This document shows, in pieces, positions 44,068 to 54,333 of a DNA stretch of 64,000 nt. Source of the stretch: Candidatus Accumulibacter affinis (lineage in GTDB: Bacteria; Pseudomonadota; Gammaproteobacteria; Burkholderiales; Rhodocyclaceae); contig JADJOT010000009.1 of the NCBI GenBank assembly GCA_016713625.1, positions 310,001-374,000 of the forward strand, read 5' to 3'. Under the pieces are notes generated by a model that did no database searches, was not told where the DNA came from, and was given only the letters and a program-made list of their open reading frames with translations. A program made the translations under genes and the position numbers. Position 1 is the stretch's first letter. Each line of letters starts with the position of its first letter.

Positions 44068-47000
44068 ATGCCTGCGGGTCGGCCCCTCCGTCTATGGCTG
44101 GCCTGGCGTTTCGCGCTGATCGCGAGCGTGCCCTTGCTACTGGTTGCCGCTTTGCTGCTGTGGGTGCTGTTGCCGCAGGCCGTCCGGGACGTGGAAAACC
44201 ATCACCAGGCGCTGGCCCGGGCCATCTCCGGTCAGGTCGCGGTGCATCTGCGCGGCGCGCAACGCGAGCTCGCGGTGGTCGCCGCGTTTCTCCAGAAACT
44301 GGGCGATCAGCCGGCTCCGGCCTGGTTCGAGCCGGTTCTTGATGCGCATGTCGGGGGCGGTGAGGTATTCGCGGCGATTTATGTGGCCGCTGCGGACGAC
44401 TCGGTATACGCCTTCGGCCTGCCCGAGGAGCGACGCAGTCTGCGCGCCAAGCTGCTGGAAATCGATCGCGCACGCGCGGGGGTGGTGCGCGAAGCGCGCG
44501 TGCGGCAGGCGCCCGTGTGGTCGGAGGTCGATCTGTCTGTGGTCAGTGCGGGGCTGGCGGTGAGTCTGGCGATTCCGGTTGGCGACCGGGTACTGGTCGG
44601 CGAGGTGGCGATTGACCGCCTCTCCGAATTCCTCAAGGCTCTGCCCAATGCGGCAGGGGTGTTGACCATGATCGTCGATCGCCGCGGTCAGGTCATTGCC
44701 CATTCGCAAAATCGTCGCGGTGCTGCGCAGCTCAATCTTGGCCACTTGCCGATCGTCGCCGGGGCCCTGCAAGGGCGCTTCGACCGCCATACCCTCGAGC
44801 TCGATGGTGAGCAGTTTCTCGCCGACGTGGTGAGCGTGCCGCAGCTCGGCTGGATGGTCCTGGTTGCGCAGCCGCGCAGCGACGCGCTGGGGTCGTTTCG
44901 GTCCACCTGGTGGGCGCTCGCTGCCGGTGCGCTGGTGGCGCTGCTGCTGGCGATCGGTGTCAGCCTGGTGCTGGCGCACCGCTTCGCGCAGCGCCTTGGT
45001 CGCTATACTGCGCAAGCGCATGCCTTTGCCGAAGGTGATTACGATCCACATTGGCCGATCTCGAATATCCGGGAATTCGACAGTCTGGCTGGCGACCTGG
45101 ATCGTATGTCGCAAGCCATTCGCCACCGACAGCACCAGCTCGCGTGCAGCGAGGCACGTTTTCGCTCGGTGATCAGCAACGCCCCGGTAGCGATTTTTCA
45201 GTTTGACGAGCTCGGGGTAGTCCAGCTCTGTGAAGGCAAAGGGCTGGCCGCGGCCGGCCTGCTGCCTGGGCAGGCGGTCGGCCGGTCGCTGTTTGCGCTG
45301 TATCGCGATTACCCGGAAATCTGTTCGCAGGCGCGCCGTGCGATCCATGGCGAGGCAGTGCATTTCATCTCGCAGTTCGCTGAGGTCACCTTCGACACCT
45401 ATTTCAACCCGGTTCGCGACGCCGATGGGGGGGGTGGCGTAATCGGCGTGGCGGTCGACATTAGCGAGCGCATGCGCGCCGAGGAGGGCTTGCGGCAAGC
45501 CAACCTGGTCGTGGAGAACAGTCCGGCGATGCTTTTCCGCTGGCGAGCGGAGGAGGGGTGGCCAACCGTATTCGTTTCTCACAATGTCAAACAGCTCGGC
45601 TATTCCCTGCAGGAGCTGCTCGAAGGAGCAACGCCATTCGCCTCGCTGATCCATCCTGACGATCTGGAGCGGGTCGCCCGGGAGGTGCAGGCGTGCTCGG
45701 ACAATGGCTCGGAACACTTCGAACAGGAGTATCGGATCCTCACCAGGGATGGCGCGACGCGCTGGGTAGATGACCATACGGCCATCGAAAGGAACGCGCA
45801 CGGACAGGTTACCCACTACCAGGGGATCGTCATTGACATCAGTGAGCGCAAGCGCGCCGAAATGGCACTCAGCTGCGCCAACCGGCAGCTGCGGATGATC
45901 AGCGAGTGCAGCCAGGCGCTGATTCGTACCAGTCACGAAACCGATTTGCTGAACGCCGTTTGCCGAATCGTCGTCGAAGTCGGTGGCTACCGGATGGCGT
46001 GGGTCGCTGCCTGCGAGGACGATCGCTCGCCGAGGCTGCGACCGGTGGCGCAAGCCGGCAATGCAGGCGGCGGTCTCGATGGGGCGGACAGCGATGGCGC
46101 CATCGCGGGGGAAGCGATTCGCAGCGGTCGCCCTTGCCTGATACAGGATCTTGCCAACGATCCGCGCTACGCGCCCTGGCGCGCCAGGGCTGCTGCGCAT
46201 GGCCATGCCGCCCTGTGCACTCTGCCACTACAGGCTGGTGGGCGAACACTCGGGGCCTTGAGTATTTACGCCGCCGTCGCCGGCGTTTTCGATGCCAACG
46301 AAGTGGCTCTGTTGAGCGAGCTGGCTGGCGATCTGGCGTTCGGCATCACGGCGCTACGCACGCGCAGCGAACGCGACCAGGCCGATGTCGCACTGCACGA
46401 GAGTGAGGCGCGCTACCGGCTGCTCTTTGACAGCAACCCGCATCCGATGTGGCTTTGCGATCGGGAGACGCTGGCATTTCTCACCGTCAATGATGCGGCG
46501 ATCAACAACTACGGCTATTCGAAGGAAGAGTTTCTCCGTATGACCCTTCTGGATCTCAGCCCGGGCGAGGAAACCCCCCTGCTTAGCGAGGACGTCATCG
46601 CGGTCGAGGAGAGAGGCGACTATGCCGGCTTCGGGTGGCATCGCCGCAAGGACGGGAGCATGATCGACGTCGATATCGTCGCGCATGCGCTCTCTTTCCA
46701 GGGCCGCCAGGCAGAACTCGTGCTGGCCGATGACATCACCGAGCGCAAACGCGCCGAACAGGCCCTGCTGCAGAGCGAGCTCAAGTATCGAGAACTCGTC
46801 GAAAACGCCAACAGCATTATCCTGCGCCTGAGTCCGCAGGGTCGGATAACCTTCATCAACGAGTTCGGCCTGAAGTTCTTTGGCTATGCGGAGGAAGAAC
46901 TGCTGGGTCGGCAGGTGCTTGGTACGATCATTCCGCACGCGGCGGGCAAGGGCAGTAGTGCCCGGCCAGCAACGCTGGAGGACCTCTGCCACAACCCTGC

Positions 47001-48000
47001 GGGCCTTGACCGTGGCATCAGCGAGAATATGCGCCGCGGCGGCGAGCGGGTCTGGGTCGCCTGGACCAACAAGGCGATCTTCGACGACGGTGGTCGGTTG
47101 CTGGAGGTCTTCAGTGTTGGCTCGGACGTCACCGAACGTAAGCGGGTCGAGGACGAACTGCAGCGGTATCGGGATCACCTTGAGGAGCTGGTGGCGGAGC
47201 GCACCGCCGAGTTGCGGCAGGCAATGACACAACTCGTTCAGGCGGAAAAACTGGCTGCCCTGGGCAACCTTGTCGCCGGTGTGGCGCACGAGCTGAACAC
47301 TCCCCTGGGTAACACACGCCTCGTCGCCAGTCTGCTCGCCGGGCAGCTGCGCGAATTCGCCAATGCGCTCGAAGCCGGCACGCTGCGGCGCGCGCAAGTC
47401 GATGGATTTCTCAGTCGCAGTCGTGAAGCCGTTGATCTGCTGGAGCGCAACAGCGCCCGCGCGGCTGACCTGATCGGCCATTTCAAACAGGTGGCGGTGG
47501 ACCAGAGCAGCGCTCGCCGGCGTTCATTTGACTTGCGCCAGACCGTTGATGAAATGTTGCTTAGCTTGCGGCTGACTTTCAAGCACACGCGCCATCGCAT
47601 CGAAGTCGACATTCCCGCCGGTCTGGAAATGGACAGCTATCCGGGACCGCTCGAACAGGTGATTGCCAACCTGGTCGCCAACTCCCTTGGGCACGGCTTC
47701 GTTGGCATCGACGAAGGGCTCGTCGAACTGCAGGCGCAGGCTGTTGACGAAACGCGGCTGCTCCTGCGTTATGTGGACAACGGCGTGGGAATCGCCAGCG
47801 GCACCGTGCACCGTGTCTTCGAACCGTTTTTTACCACCCGTCTGGGGCGGGGCGGCAGTGGCCTGGGGCTGTATATCGTGTACAACCTGGTCACCGGTGT
47901 GCTCGGCGGGACGATTGAGGTGGCCAGTTCGCCGGGTCATGGGGTGAGCTTTACGTTGACCCTGCCGCGCCGCGCTCCGCGACGTACTGCAACCTACTGA
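44068..48000 (+). CDS. membrane sensor histidine kinase (Cache-HAMP-PAS-GAF-PAS)
   Basis: A 1,310-aa kinase. N-terminal helix (ALIASVPLLLVAALLLWVLL), a periplasmic dCache-like domain (to about 275), a second helix (STWWALAAGALVALLLAIGV), HAMP, several PAS domains (SEARFRSVISNAPVAIFQFD; DEYRI-type fold; SEARYRLLFDSNPHPMWLCD; LKYRELVENANSIILRLSPQ) with a GAF domain near 620-770. It ends in HisKA (LAALGNLVAGVAHELNTPLG, His about 1074) and HATPase (NGVGIASGTVHRVFEPFFTT, then GSGLGLYIV). The next gene, another kinase, begins 11 bases later, followed by a sigma-54 response regulator, so all three likely act in one pathway. Ligand unknown. Confidence 0.92.
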   Translation: MPAGRPLRLWLAWRFALIASVPLLLVAALLLWVLLPQAVRDVENHHQALARAISGQVAVHLRGAQRELAVVAAFLQKLGDQPAPAWFEPVLDAHVGGGEVFAAIYVAAADDSVYAFGLPEERRSLRAKLLEIDRARAGVVREARVRQAPVWSEVDLSVVSAGLAVSLAIPVGDRVLVGEVAIDRLSEFLKALPNAAGVLTMIVDRRGQVIAHSQNRRGAAQLNLGHLPIVAGALQGRFDRHTLELDGEQFLADVVSVPQLGWMVLVAQPRSDALGSFRSTWWALAAGALVALLLAIGVSLVLAHRFAQRLGRYTAQAHAFAEGDYDPHWPISNIREFDSLAGDLDRMSQAIRHRQHQLACSEARFRSVISNAPVAIFQFDELGVVQLCEGKGLAAAGLLPGQAVGRSLFALYRDYPEICSQARRAIHGEAVHFISQFAEVTFDTYFNPVRDADGGGGVIGVAVDISERMRAEEGLRQANLVVENSPAMLFRWRAEEGWPTVFVSHNVKQLGYSLQELLEGATPFASLIHPDDLERVAREVQACSDNGSEHFEQEYRILTRDGATRWVDDHTAIERNAHGQVTHYQGIVIDISERKRAEMALSCANRQLRMISECSQALIRTSHETDLLNAVCRIVVEVGGYRMAWVAACEDDRSPRLRPVAQAGNAGGGLDGADSDGAIAGEAIRSGRPCLIQDLANDPRYAPWRARAAAHGHAALCTLPLQAGGRTLGALSIYAAVAGVFDANEVALLSELAGDLAFGITALRTRSERDQADVALHESEARYRLLFDSNPHPMWLCDRETLAFLTVNDAAINNYGYSKEEFLRMTLLDLSPGEETPLLSEDVIAVEERGDYAGFGWHRRKDGSMIDVDIVAHALSFQGRQAELVLADDITERKRAEQALLQSELKYRELVENANSIILRLSPQGRITFINEFGLKFFGYAEEELLGRQVLGTIIPHAAGKGSSARPATLEDLCHNPAGLDRGISENMRRGGERVWVAWTNKAIFDDGGRLLEVFSVGSDVTERKRVEDELQRYRDHLEELVAERTAELRQAMTQLVQAEKLAALGNLVAGVAHELNTPLGNTRLVASLLAGQLREFANALEAGTLRRAQVDGFLSRSREAVDLLERNSARAADLIGHFKQVAVDQSSARRRSFDLRQTVDEMLLSLRLTFKHTRHRIEVDIPAGLEMDSYPGPLEQVIANLVANSLGHGFVGIDEGLVELQAQAVDETRLLLRYVDNGVGIASGTVHRVFEPFFTTRLGRGGSGLGLYIVYNLVTGVLGGTIEVASSPGHGVSFTLTLPRRAPRRTATY

Positions 48001-48010
48001 TCGCTGCCCC

Positions 48011-50596
48011 ATGTTCGACAACTTGCGAAAGTATGCCGCCGCCTACGCCGTGGCCATCGGGGGCGTCCTGCTCACCTGCCTTTCGTCGTGGAATGTGCGC
48101 CAGGAGTTGCAGGCCAGTCACCTCAAGGAATTCCAGTGGGCGGCGGGCGACCGCATCCAGGCGGTGCGGGCAGTGGTCGACCAGGGGCTAGACGCGCTTC
48201 TCGAAATTCGCGGGCTGTTCTATGCGGCGCAGGGAATCGACGAGAACGAGTTCCTGGTGTTCACCGATTCGATCCTCAAACGCCGCCCGTATATCGATAG
48301 TCTGTTGTGGGCGCCGCTGCTGACCTCGCCACAGCAGGCGCTGCTAGGTTCGGCACCCGGCACGCGGCCGGCCAGGCCGGCCACCGGGAAGCCTGGCGAC
48401 GCAGCGATCGCCGATCAGCAGCGGGTACCGGTGCTGCTGGTCGCCGCCCGTGGTGTGCCGGCGGCTGCCGCGGGCGTTGAACTCGACGCGATCCCTGAGC
48501 TTGCCGCACTGCTGCAGCGGGCAAGAGAGAGCGGCACCGTTGCGGTCAGCGGCCGCGTGCAACTGGTGCGGCCGGGCAGGAAAACAACGCACGTCATCTA
48601 TGCAGCGCTGCCGGTCCATGCGCCGGACAACTCGCGCAGCGCTGCCTCCTCGGCGAGTGCCCGCAAGCAGGCCGATCCCCTGGGATTCGTGGTTGGCGTC
48701 TACGACATCGAGGAACTCGTGCATGTGGCCATCAACCTGCTCGAGCCGCGTGGCGTCGAAGTGCTGGTGCGCGATGAGTCGGCGGGCGGTGATGCGCAGT
48801 TTCTTCACTTCTACGCCAGCCGGCTGGAACCACGGGCGGCAGCCACGGGCAGCGGCCTGACGCCGGCGAATAATGAGGATCAGCCACGCATGGTGGTGAC
48901 GATCCCGGTTGGCGACCGCACCTGGTCGATCACCTGTGTTGCCACCCACACCTTTCGCAGTGCTGAGGCATTCACCGAGGCGCACTGGTCGGTTCTTGTC
49001 GGCGGTATTCTGTTCACCGCCCTGCTCACCTTCTATCTGGTGCGCAGCCGTCGCGACCTGGACAATCGAATCCGCCTGACGCAGACCATTTACGAGCGCG
49101 AGGAACTCTTTCGGCAGTTGGCGGAAACCGTCGATGTCGTGTTCTGGGCGACCAATGCCGACGCCACGCGGCTTGAATACATCGGACCAGCCTTCCGACA
49201 GTTGGCCGGTCGCGAGGCAAAGCTCGACAACGCGGCGCCGTCACTGATGCTTGACGTATTCGAACCCGACGACCGGCGCACCCTGGTTGTTGCCATCGCT
49301 CAGTTGCAGTCCGCAGGTGGTCATTTTACCGTCGTCCTGCCGATGTCAGGAGGTGACCGGCGACTGCGCTGGCTGCGTGTCTGCGGCTTCCCCGTGCGCG
49401 AAGCGGGCTGCGAACTGAGTCGCATCGTTGGTTTCTTCGAGGATGTCACCGAGCACAAGCTGGCCGAGGACGCCCTGCGGGACTCGGAAGCGAAATTGCG
49501 CACCCTGTTCAACCATTCCCCTGACCTGATCTTTACCGTCGACGGCGATGCCAAGATCCTGCTCACCAACCGGACGCTGCCCTATCCGGTCGGTGGTGCA
49601 GGCGAGAAGCGATCCGAGCTGATCCTTCCGCCGGATGTCAGAGGCGGCTATCTGCAGAAACTACGGCAGGTTTTTGCGGGCGGACGAATCGAGCACTTCC
49701 AGTACAAGTCGAGTGATGCCACCTGGTGGGAAATCCGCATGGTGCCGATCAGTTCGGCCACGGCGGTGATGGCGGCGATGGTGGTGATCACCGACATCAC
49801 CGAAAACCGCAAGCTGCAATGGCAGGCCATCCGCAGCGCGCGTCTGGCGTCTCTCGGCGTGCTCTCGGCCGGCATCGCTCACGAAATCAATAACCCCAAT
49901 CATGCCATTCTGGCGAATGCGCCGCTGCTGGCGCGCATCTGGCAGGACGCTTTGCCAATCCTCAACGAGTATGAACAGGAGCAGGGCAACTTCCTGCTGG
50001 CCGGCCTGAGCTTCGCGCAGGCGCGCCAGGCCATTTCGCGGGGAATGAGCGATATTGGCGACAACGCCAAGCGCATTCAGAAGATCGTCGATAACCTGAA
50101 ACACCTCGGCAAACAGGATCGCGGGCACATGGACGAACTCGCCGATCTGGCAAGAATCCTCAGTGCGGTGGTAACGCTGCTCGATGCCCGGATCCGCAAA
50201 CACACCGATGCCTTTACACTGGAGCTGCCGGAAACCCTGCCGACGGTCCGGGGTAATGTGCAGCAACTGGAGCAGGTGTTCATCAACGTCATCGTCAACG
50301 CCCTCGAGTCCCTGCCCGATCGCAGCTGCTCGGTGAAGGTTTCGGCGCGCTCGGAAGGCGCCGGCAGTCGGGTGGTGGTGCAGGTCGAGGATCAGGGCAA
50401 AGGGATCGCCGAGGACGTCATGGCGCAGATCGGCGAGCCCTTTTTCACCACCAAGGCCGAAAGCGGGGGCACCGGGCTGGGCCTGTCGATCTCGTCCTCG
50501 ATCGTCGAAAAGCACGGCGGCGTACTCAGGTTCGAGCCGAACAAGCATCCTGGCACGACGGTGAGTATCGATCTGCCGGTCACCATGGAGGAGTGA
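48011..50596 (+). CDS. CHASE-PAS sensor histidine kinase
   Basis: An 861-aa kinase. It has an N-terminal helix, an extracytoplasmic CHASE-type sensor (SHLKEFQWAAGDRIQAVRAV, DENEFLVFTDSILKRRPYID), a second helix near residue 330, two PAS domains (REELFRQLAETVDVVFWATN; SEAKLRTLFNHSPDLIFTVD), HisKA with SAGIAHEINNPNHAILANAP (His about 624) and HATPase (NVIVNALESLP; DQGKGIAEDVMAQIGEPFFT; GTGLGLSISSSIVEKHGG). The stop is immediately followed by the response-regulator ATG. The NtrB-like C-terminus fits phosphorylation of an NtrC-type partner. Confidence 0.92.
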   Translation: MFDNLRKYAAAYAVAIGGVLLTCLSSWNVRQELQASHLKEFQWAAGDRIQAVRAVVDQGLDALLEIRGLFYAAQGIDENEFLVFTDSILKRRPYIDSLLWAPLLTSPQQALLGSAPGTRPARPATGKPGDAAIADQQRVPVLLVAARGVPAAAAGVELDAIPELAALLQRARESGTVAVSGRVQLVRPGRKTTHVIYAALPVHAPDNSRSAASSASARKQADPLGFVVGVYDIEELVHVAINLLEPRGVEVLVRDESAGGDAQFLHFYASRLEPRAAATGSGLTPANNEDQPRMVVTIPVGDRTWSITCVATHTFRSAEAFTEAHWSVLVGGILFTALLTFYLVRSRRDLDNRIRLTQTIYEREELFRQLAETVDVVFWATNADATRLEYIGPAFRQLAGREAKLDNAAPSLMLDVFEPDDRRTLVVAIAQLQSAGGHFTVVLPMSGGDRRLRWLRVCGFPVREAGCELSRIVGFFEDVTEHKLAEDALRDSEAKLRTLFNHSPDLIFTVDGDAKILLTNRTLPYPVGGAGEKRSELILPPDVRGGYLQKLRQVFAGGRIEHFQYKSSDATWWEIRMVPISSATAVMAAMVVITDITENRKLQWQAIRSARLASLGVLSAGIAHEINNPNHAILANAPLLARIWQDALPILNEYEQEQGNFLLAGLSFAQARQAISRGMSDIGDNAKRIQKIVDNLKHLGKQDRGHMDELADLARILSAVVTLLDARIRKHTDAFTLELPETLPTVRGNVQQLEQVFINVIVNALESLPDRSCSVKVSARSEGAGSRVVVQVEDQGKGIAEDVMAQIGEPFFTTKAESGGTGLGLSISSSIVEKHGGVLRFEPNKHPGTTVSIDLPVTMEE

Positions 50597-52027
50597 ATGA
50601 AAGAGAAGTCATTTGCCAGCCTGCCCGTTTTCCTTGTTGATGACGAGGAATCGGTACTGCACGCCACCGCGGCAGTGCTGCGCAGCGCCGGTGTCGCCAA
50701 TATCCGGATGGTCGGCGACAGTCGCGAACTGCTGTCGACGCTCGAGGGGCAGCCGGCGAGCGCGGTGCTGCTCGACCTCTTCATGCCACACATCACCGGC
50801 ACCAAGCTGCTGCCGGACATCGTCCATCTCTATCCGGAATTGCCAGTGATCGTGATGACCGCTGCACAGGACGTCGAAACCGCCGTGCGCAGCATGAAGG
50901 AAGGAGCTTTCGATTACCTCGTCAAGCCGGTCGAGGAAAGCCGTCTGGTGGCCAGCGTTCGGCATGCGCTCGAAGTGCACTCGCTGCGGCGGCAGATGGG
51001 TGTGCTCAAGCGCTATCTTCTTTCGGATTGCCTGCAGAACAACGAGGCTTTTGCCGGAATCATCACCAATAGCCGCAAGATGCGTGCGCTCTTTCAGTAC
51101 CTCGAGGCGGTTGCCGTTTCCGCCGAGCCGGTGTTGATCTCGGGCGAAACCGGCGCCGGCAAGGAAATGTTCGCGCAGGCCCTGCACCAGCTCAGCGGCC
51201 TCAGCGGTCAGTTCGTGCAGGTGAATGTCGCCGGCCTCGACGACACGCTCTTCTCCGATACCCTGTTCGGCCACAAGAAGGGCGCTTTCACCGGTGCCGA
51301 CCAGTCACGCGCCGGCCTGATCGCGCAGGCTGCCGGCGGTACGCTGTTCCTCGACGAGATCGGCGACCTGTCGATCGCTTCGCAGGTCAAACTGCTGCGC
51401 TTGCTGCAGGAGCACATGTATTTCCCTCTGGGCTCCGATGTGGCGCGTCCGAGTGACGCGCGCGTGGTTTGTGCGACCAACTGCAACCTGGCGCAGAGGA
51501 TGCGCCAGAACCAGTTTCGCTCGGATCTCTTTTTCCGCCTCTCGGTGCACCAGATCGAAGTGCCACCGCTGCGTCAGCACAAGGAGGACATTCCCTTGTT
51601 GCTGCAGCACTTTCTCGACGAGGCGGCGGCGGCGATCCACAAAGCCGCGCCCGAGCCGTCGAACGAACTGCTTACCCTGCTCGCCAACTATCACTTTCCC
51701 GGCAATGTGCGCGAATTGCGAGCGATGGTTTTCAACGCCATGGCCCTGCATCGTGGCGGTTCGGTGCTGGCCATGGACAGTTTCCGCCAGGCCATCCAGA
51801 AGCAGCAGAAATCGGCTATGGACGAGGTCGCGGTGGAACTTTCGGACGGCCTGCCGATCCTGATCCCGGGGCGCTTTCCGACGCTCGACGAGGTCGAGGA
51901 GGCGATGGTCAGGGAGGCTCTCAAACGGGCCAAAGGCAATCAGGGGGTCGCCGCGACACTGCTCGGACTGTCCCGTCCGGCGCTCAACCGGCGCCTGGCA
52001 AGGCGAGCCACGCAGGGCGAATCCTGA
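50597..52027 (+). CDS. sigma-54-dependent response regulator (NtrC family)
   Basis: A 476-aa protein with three domains. Receiver: FLVDDEES, phospho-acceptor Asp60 in AVLLDLFMP, Lys110 in YLVKPVEE. AAA+ sigma-54 interaction domain: Walker A GETGAGKE (183-190), the sigma-54-contacting GAFTGA loop (229-234), Walker B GGTLFLDEIGD. C-terminal Fis-type helix-turn-helix: ALKRAKGNQGVAATLLGLSR. All elements for activating sigma-54 RNA polymerase are intact. It is cotranscribed with two histidine kinases; two GG-N10-GC promoters lie downstream at 52447 and 54822. Confidence 0.95.
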   Translation: MKEKSFASLPVFLVDDEESVLHATAAVLRSAGVANIRMVGDSRELLSTLEGQPASAVLLDLFMPHITGTKLLPDIVHLYPELPVIVMTAAQDVETAVRSMKEGAFDYLVKPVEESRLVASVRHALEVHSLRRQMGVLKRYLLSDCLQNNEAFAGIITNSRKMRALFQYLEAVAVSAEPVLISGETGAGKEMFAQALHQLSGLSGQFVQVNVAGLDDTLFSDTLFGHKKGAFTGADQSRAGLIAQAAGGTLFLDEIGDLSIASQVKLLRLLQEHMYFPLGSDVARPSDARVVCATNCNLAQRMRQNQFRSDLFFRLSVHQIEVPPLRQHKEDIPLLLQHFLDEAAAAIHKAAPEPSNELLTLLANYHFPGNVRELRAMVFNAMALHRGGSVLAMDSFRQAIQKQQKSAMDEVAVELSDGLPILIPGRFPTLDEVEEAMVREALKRAKGNQGVAATLLGLSRPALNRRLARRATQGES

Positions 52028-52633
52028 GGTCCAGCCGGCAAGCGCACGCGCCGCCGCGGGCCGGCGGCGTTCGGACACTGCCCGAGAGTCCCGGGCTTCC
52101 CTTGATCGTCGCGCTGCCGCCGCCGCGGGCCGGCGATAGTCCATTCAAGCTACGCTGTGGTGCTCACCGTTGGTTCGGCAGCTTGCCCAGCAGCATCCAC
52201 CGGGCGGGCGCGCTACTCGATAAAACTGCTGCGCACCAAGGTGTTTAGGGGTGTTACGTTTCGACACTTCGATGCAGCCCTTGTCGAATCTGCCAAGCTT
52301 CTGGAAAAAAAGACAAAACTTGCAATTGCTGGCCTTTTTGTCGGGCAGCCCTGCGCATTTGTTTACACCCGCTCAGGCTGTCTGGTGGACTGACGATTCT
52401 TGCTCAAGCAGTTGTTCCGACGCTTTTTCGTCCTTAGCGGCCGATTTTGGCATGAATAATGCTTACGTCAATAGGCTTCGCCTGGGCGCGCGCAGCCACG
52501 GGCAGGACTCGGTAATTGCCGCGTCGCTTTCACGTGCATAAGAATAATTTTGGTATTTGGGGAGGGGACCGTGTGCGCCGCACGTTTCTGACCGCCGCGC
52601 TTCAATCCACGACAACCAACACGGGGCCGCTGC
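52028..52633. other. 606-base regulatory gap before pit
   Basis: No ORF with family support. The gap holds the sigma-54-like element at 52447-52464 and presumably activator sites upstream of it. GTTTCGACACTTCGATG at about 52257-52273 is a partial inverted repeat that could be one such site; this is unproven. Confidence 0.5.
52447..52464 (+). promoter_or_regulatory. sigma-54 (-24/-12) promoter of pit-DUF47
   Basis: TTGGCATGAATAATGCTT: GG at 52449-52450 and GC at 52461-52462 separated by exactly 10 bases, matching TGGCAYG-N4-TTGCW at nearly all positions. Predicted transcription start is near 52474, leaving a leader of about 160 bases before the pit ATG at 52634. An NtrC-type activator gene ends 420 bases upstream. 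Confidence 0.7.
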
Positions 52634-53674
52634 ATGAGCACATTACTGATTCTGACCATCTTGACTGTCGCCATCGTCCTGTTTTTTGACTATACGAACG
52701 GCTTTCATGACGCAGCCAACATTGTGGCGACGATCATTGCGTCGCGCGCGATGACGCCCATACAGGCGGTGATCATCGTCGGCACCTTCGAGTTTCTCGG
52801 TCCGCTGCTCGGTGGTACGGCGGTGGCCAACACCATCGGCAAGTTTGTAACGCTGGGCGACGTGCAGGCCGTTCTTTCGCTGGCGATCCTGATCAGTGGC
52901 CTGGTCGGCGCCATCGTCTGGAATCTGGCGACCTGGTATTTCGGCATCCCGTCTTCTTCTTCGCACGCACTGGTCGGCGGACTGATCGGCGCGGTGGTCG
53001 TTTCGGCCGGTGTGGACAGCGTGGTCTGGGGCTTCGCGCAGTTGATGCACGGCCAGGTGACCGGGATCGTGAAGGTGCTGGCCAGCCTGATCGTCTCGCC
53101 ATTGCTCGGCTTCTGGGTCGGCTTCCTGTTTCTGCGCCTGTTCAACATCGCGCTGTTCGCAGCCAAGCCTTCGGCGAACAAGGGCCTGCGTTATGCGCAG
53201 TTCTTCACCGCCGCCGGTCTTGCCTTCTCGCACGGCGCCAACGACGCGCAAAAAAGCATGGGCATGCTGACGCTGGCGCTGCTCCTCGGCGGTTTCATTC
53301 CGACCTTTGAGGTCCCCTTCTGGGTGATGCTGGCCTGCGCGATAGCGATTACCCTGGGCATTCTCTCGGGCGGCTGGCGGATCGTTCGCACCCTCGGCTT
53401 CGCCATCTACCGCGTTCGTCCGATCCATGCGCTGAGTTCGCAGCTTACCTCGATGCTGGTCATCCTGGGCGCGTCGGCGATCGGTGCGCCGGTATCGACC
53501 ACCCACGTTGTCGGCACCTCGATCATGGGCATCGGTGCTTCGGAGCGACCGAAGGCCGTGCGCTGGAAGAAGGCCAAGGATATCGCCATCACCTGGGTGA
53601 TCACCATCCCCGGCTCGGCACTGGTTGCCATTCAGACGTTCGCTCTTGTCAATCTCTTTATCGGAAAGGTCTAA
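52634..53674 (+). CDS. pit: inorganic phosphate permease, PiT/PHO4 family
   Basis: A 346-aa inner-membrane transporter with duplicated PHO4 signatures: NGFHDAANIVATIIASRAMT near residues 22-41 and FSHGANDAQKSMGMLTLALL near 200. About ten transmembrane segments. PiT transporters take up divalent metal-phosphate with H+ or Na+; low-affinity Pit is central to phosphate uptake in polyphosphate-accumulating bacteria. It is shorter than E. coli PitA (499 aa) but of the usual length for the type encoded with DUF47. The DUF47 gene starts 3 bases after its stop. Confidence 0.93.
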   Translation: MSTLLILTILTVAIVLFFDYTNGFHDAANIVATIIASRAMTPIQAVIIVGTFEFLGPLLGGTAVANTIGKFVTLGDVQAVLSLAILISGLVGAIVWNLATWYFGIPSSSSHALVGGLIGAVVVSAGVDSVVWGFAQLMHGQVTGIVKVLASLIVSPLLGFWVGFLFLRLFNIALFAAKPSANKGLRYAQFFTAAGLAFSHGANDAQKSMGMLTLALLLGGFIPTFEVPFWVMLACAIAITLGILSGGWRIVRTLGFAIYRVRPIHALSSQLTSMLVILGASAIGAPVSTTHVVGTSIMGIGASERPKAVRWKKAKDIAITWVITIPGSALVAIQTFALVNLFIGKV

Positions 53675-53676
53675 TC

Positions 53677-54333
53677 ATGTCGAACGTAAGCAGCGCATCG
53701 CCTTCCTTCACCCGCCGCATCCTGCACCGGGTGTTTCCGAAAGTACCGAATTTCTTTGCTCTGCTCGCGGAACAGAGTCAGCAAGTCGGTGCCAGCGCCG
53801 TCCTGCTGGTTGAATACATGGGTTCCGGCAGTTCGGAAGTCGCCAAGCGGGTCATCGACGCAGAGCACGAGGGCGACCGACTCAAGGTTCGCAACCTGAC
53901 CCTGCTCAACGAAGCCTTCTCGACGCCGATTGACCGCGAAGACCTGCACCGGGCGATCATCAATCTCGACGAAATCATCAACAGTTGCAAGACGGTCGTC
54001 GCCGAGATGGACGCCAATGTGCTGGCGCTGAAGGCCGACAAGTATTGCCTGGAAATGGCGGTGTACCTGAAGGACGGCGCCGAAGCGGTGGCCGCTGGGT
54101 ACGGTCGTCTGGGGAGCGATCCGAAACTGGGTCGGGCCGATGCCGAAAAGTCCGACAAGGCGGTGCGCAACCTGACGAGAACCCACCGGCGTGCCCTCGC
54201 CGAGCTGTTCAACGACACCGATTTCCAGAATATCTTCCGGCGCAAGGAAATCTATGGCCAACTGTTGCGCGCGGGTGACCGGCTGAACGTCTGCAACAGC
54301 ACCCTGCTGGACATCGTCGTCAAGCTCTGCTGA
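53677..54333 (+). CDS. DUF47/PhoU-like phosphate transport regulator
   Basis: A 218-aa all-helical PhoU-like protein (TIGR00153): FFALLAEQSQQVGASAVLLV, then VAKRVIDAEHEGDRLKVRNL, FSTPIDREDLHRAIINLDEI and KEIYGQLLRAGDRLNVCNST. The E-x-x-x-D pattern (EHEGD) is the metal-binding motif of PhoU-type helices. Encoded 3 bases downstream of pit, so the two are almost certainly cotranscribed and the protein probably controls Pit activity. Confidence 0.92.
   Translation: MSNVSSASPSFTRRILHRVFPKVPNFFALLAEQSQQVGASAVLLVEYMGSGSSEVAKRVIDAEHEGDRLKVRNLTLLNEAFSTPIDREDLHRAIINLDEIINSCKTVVAEMDANVLALKADKYCLEMAVYLKDGAEAVAAGYGRLGSDPKLGRADAEKSDKAVRNLTRTHRRALAELFNDTDFQNIFRRKEIYGQLLRAGDRLNVCNSTLLDIVVKLC

Noticed and set aside
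44137..46206. 689-aa minus-strand ORF
   Set aside because: Antisense of the multi-PAS histidine kinase.
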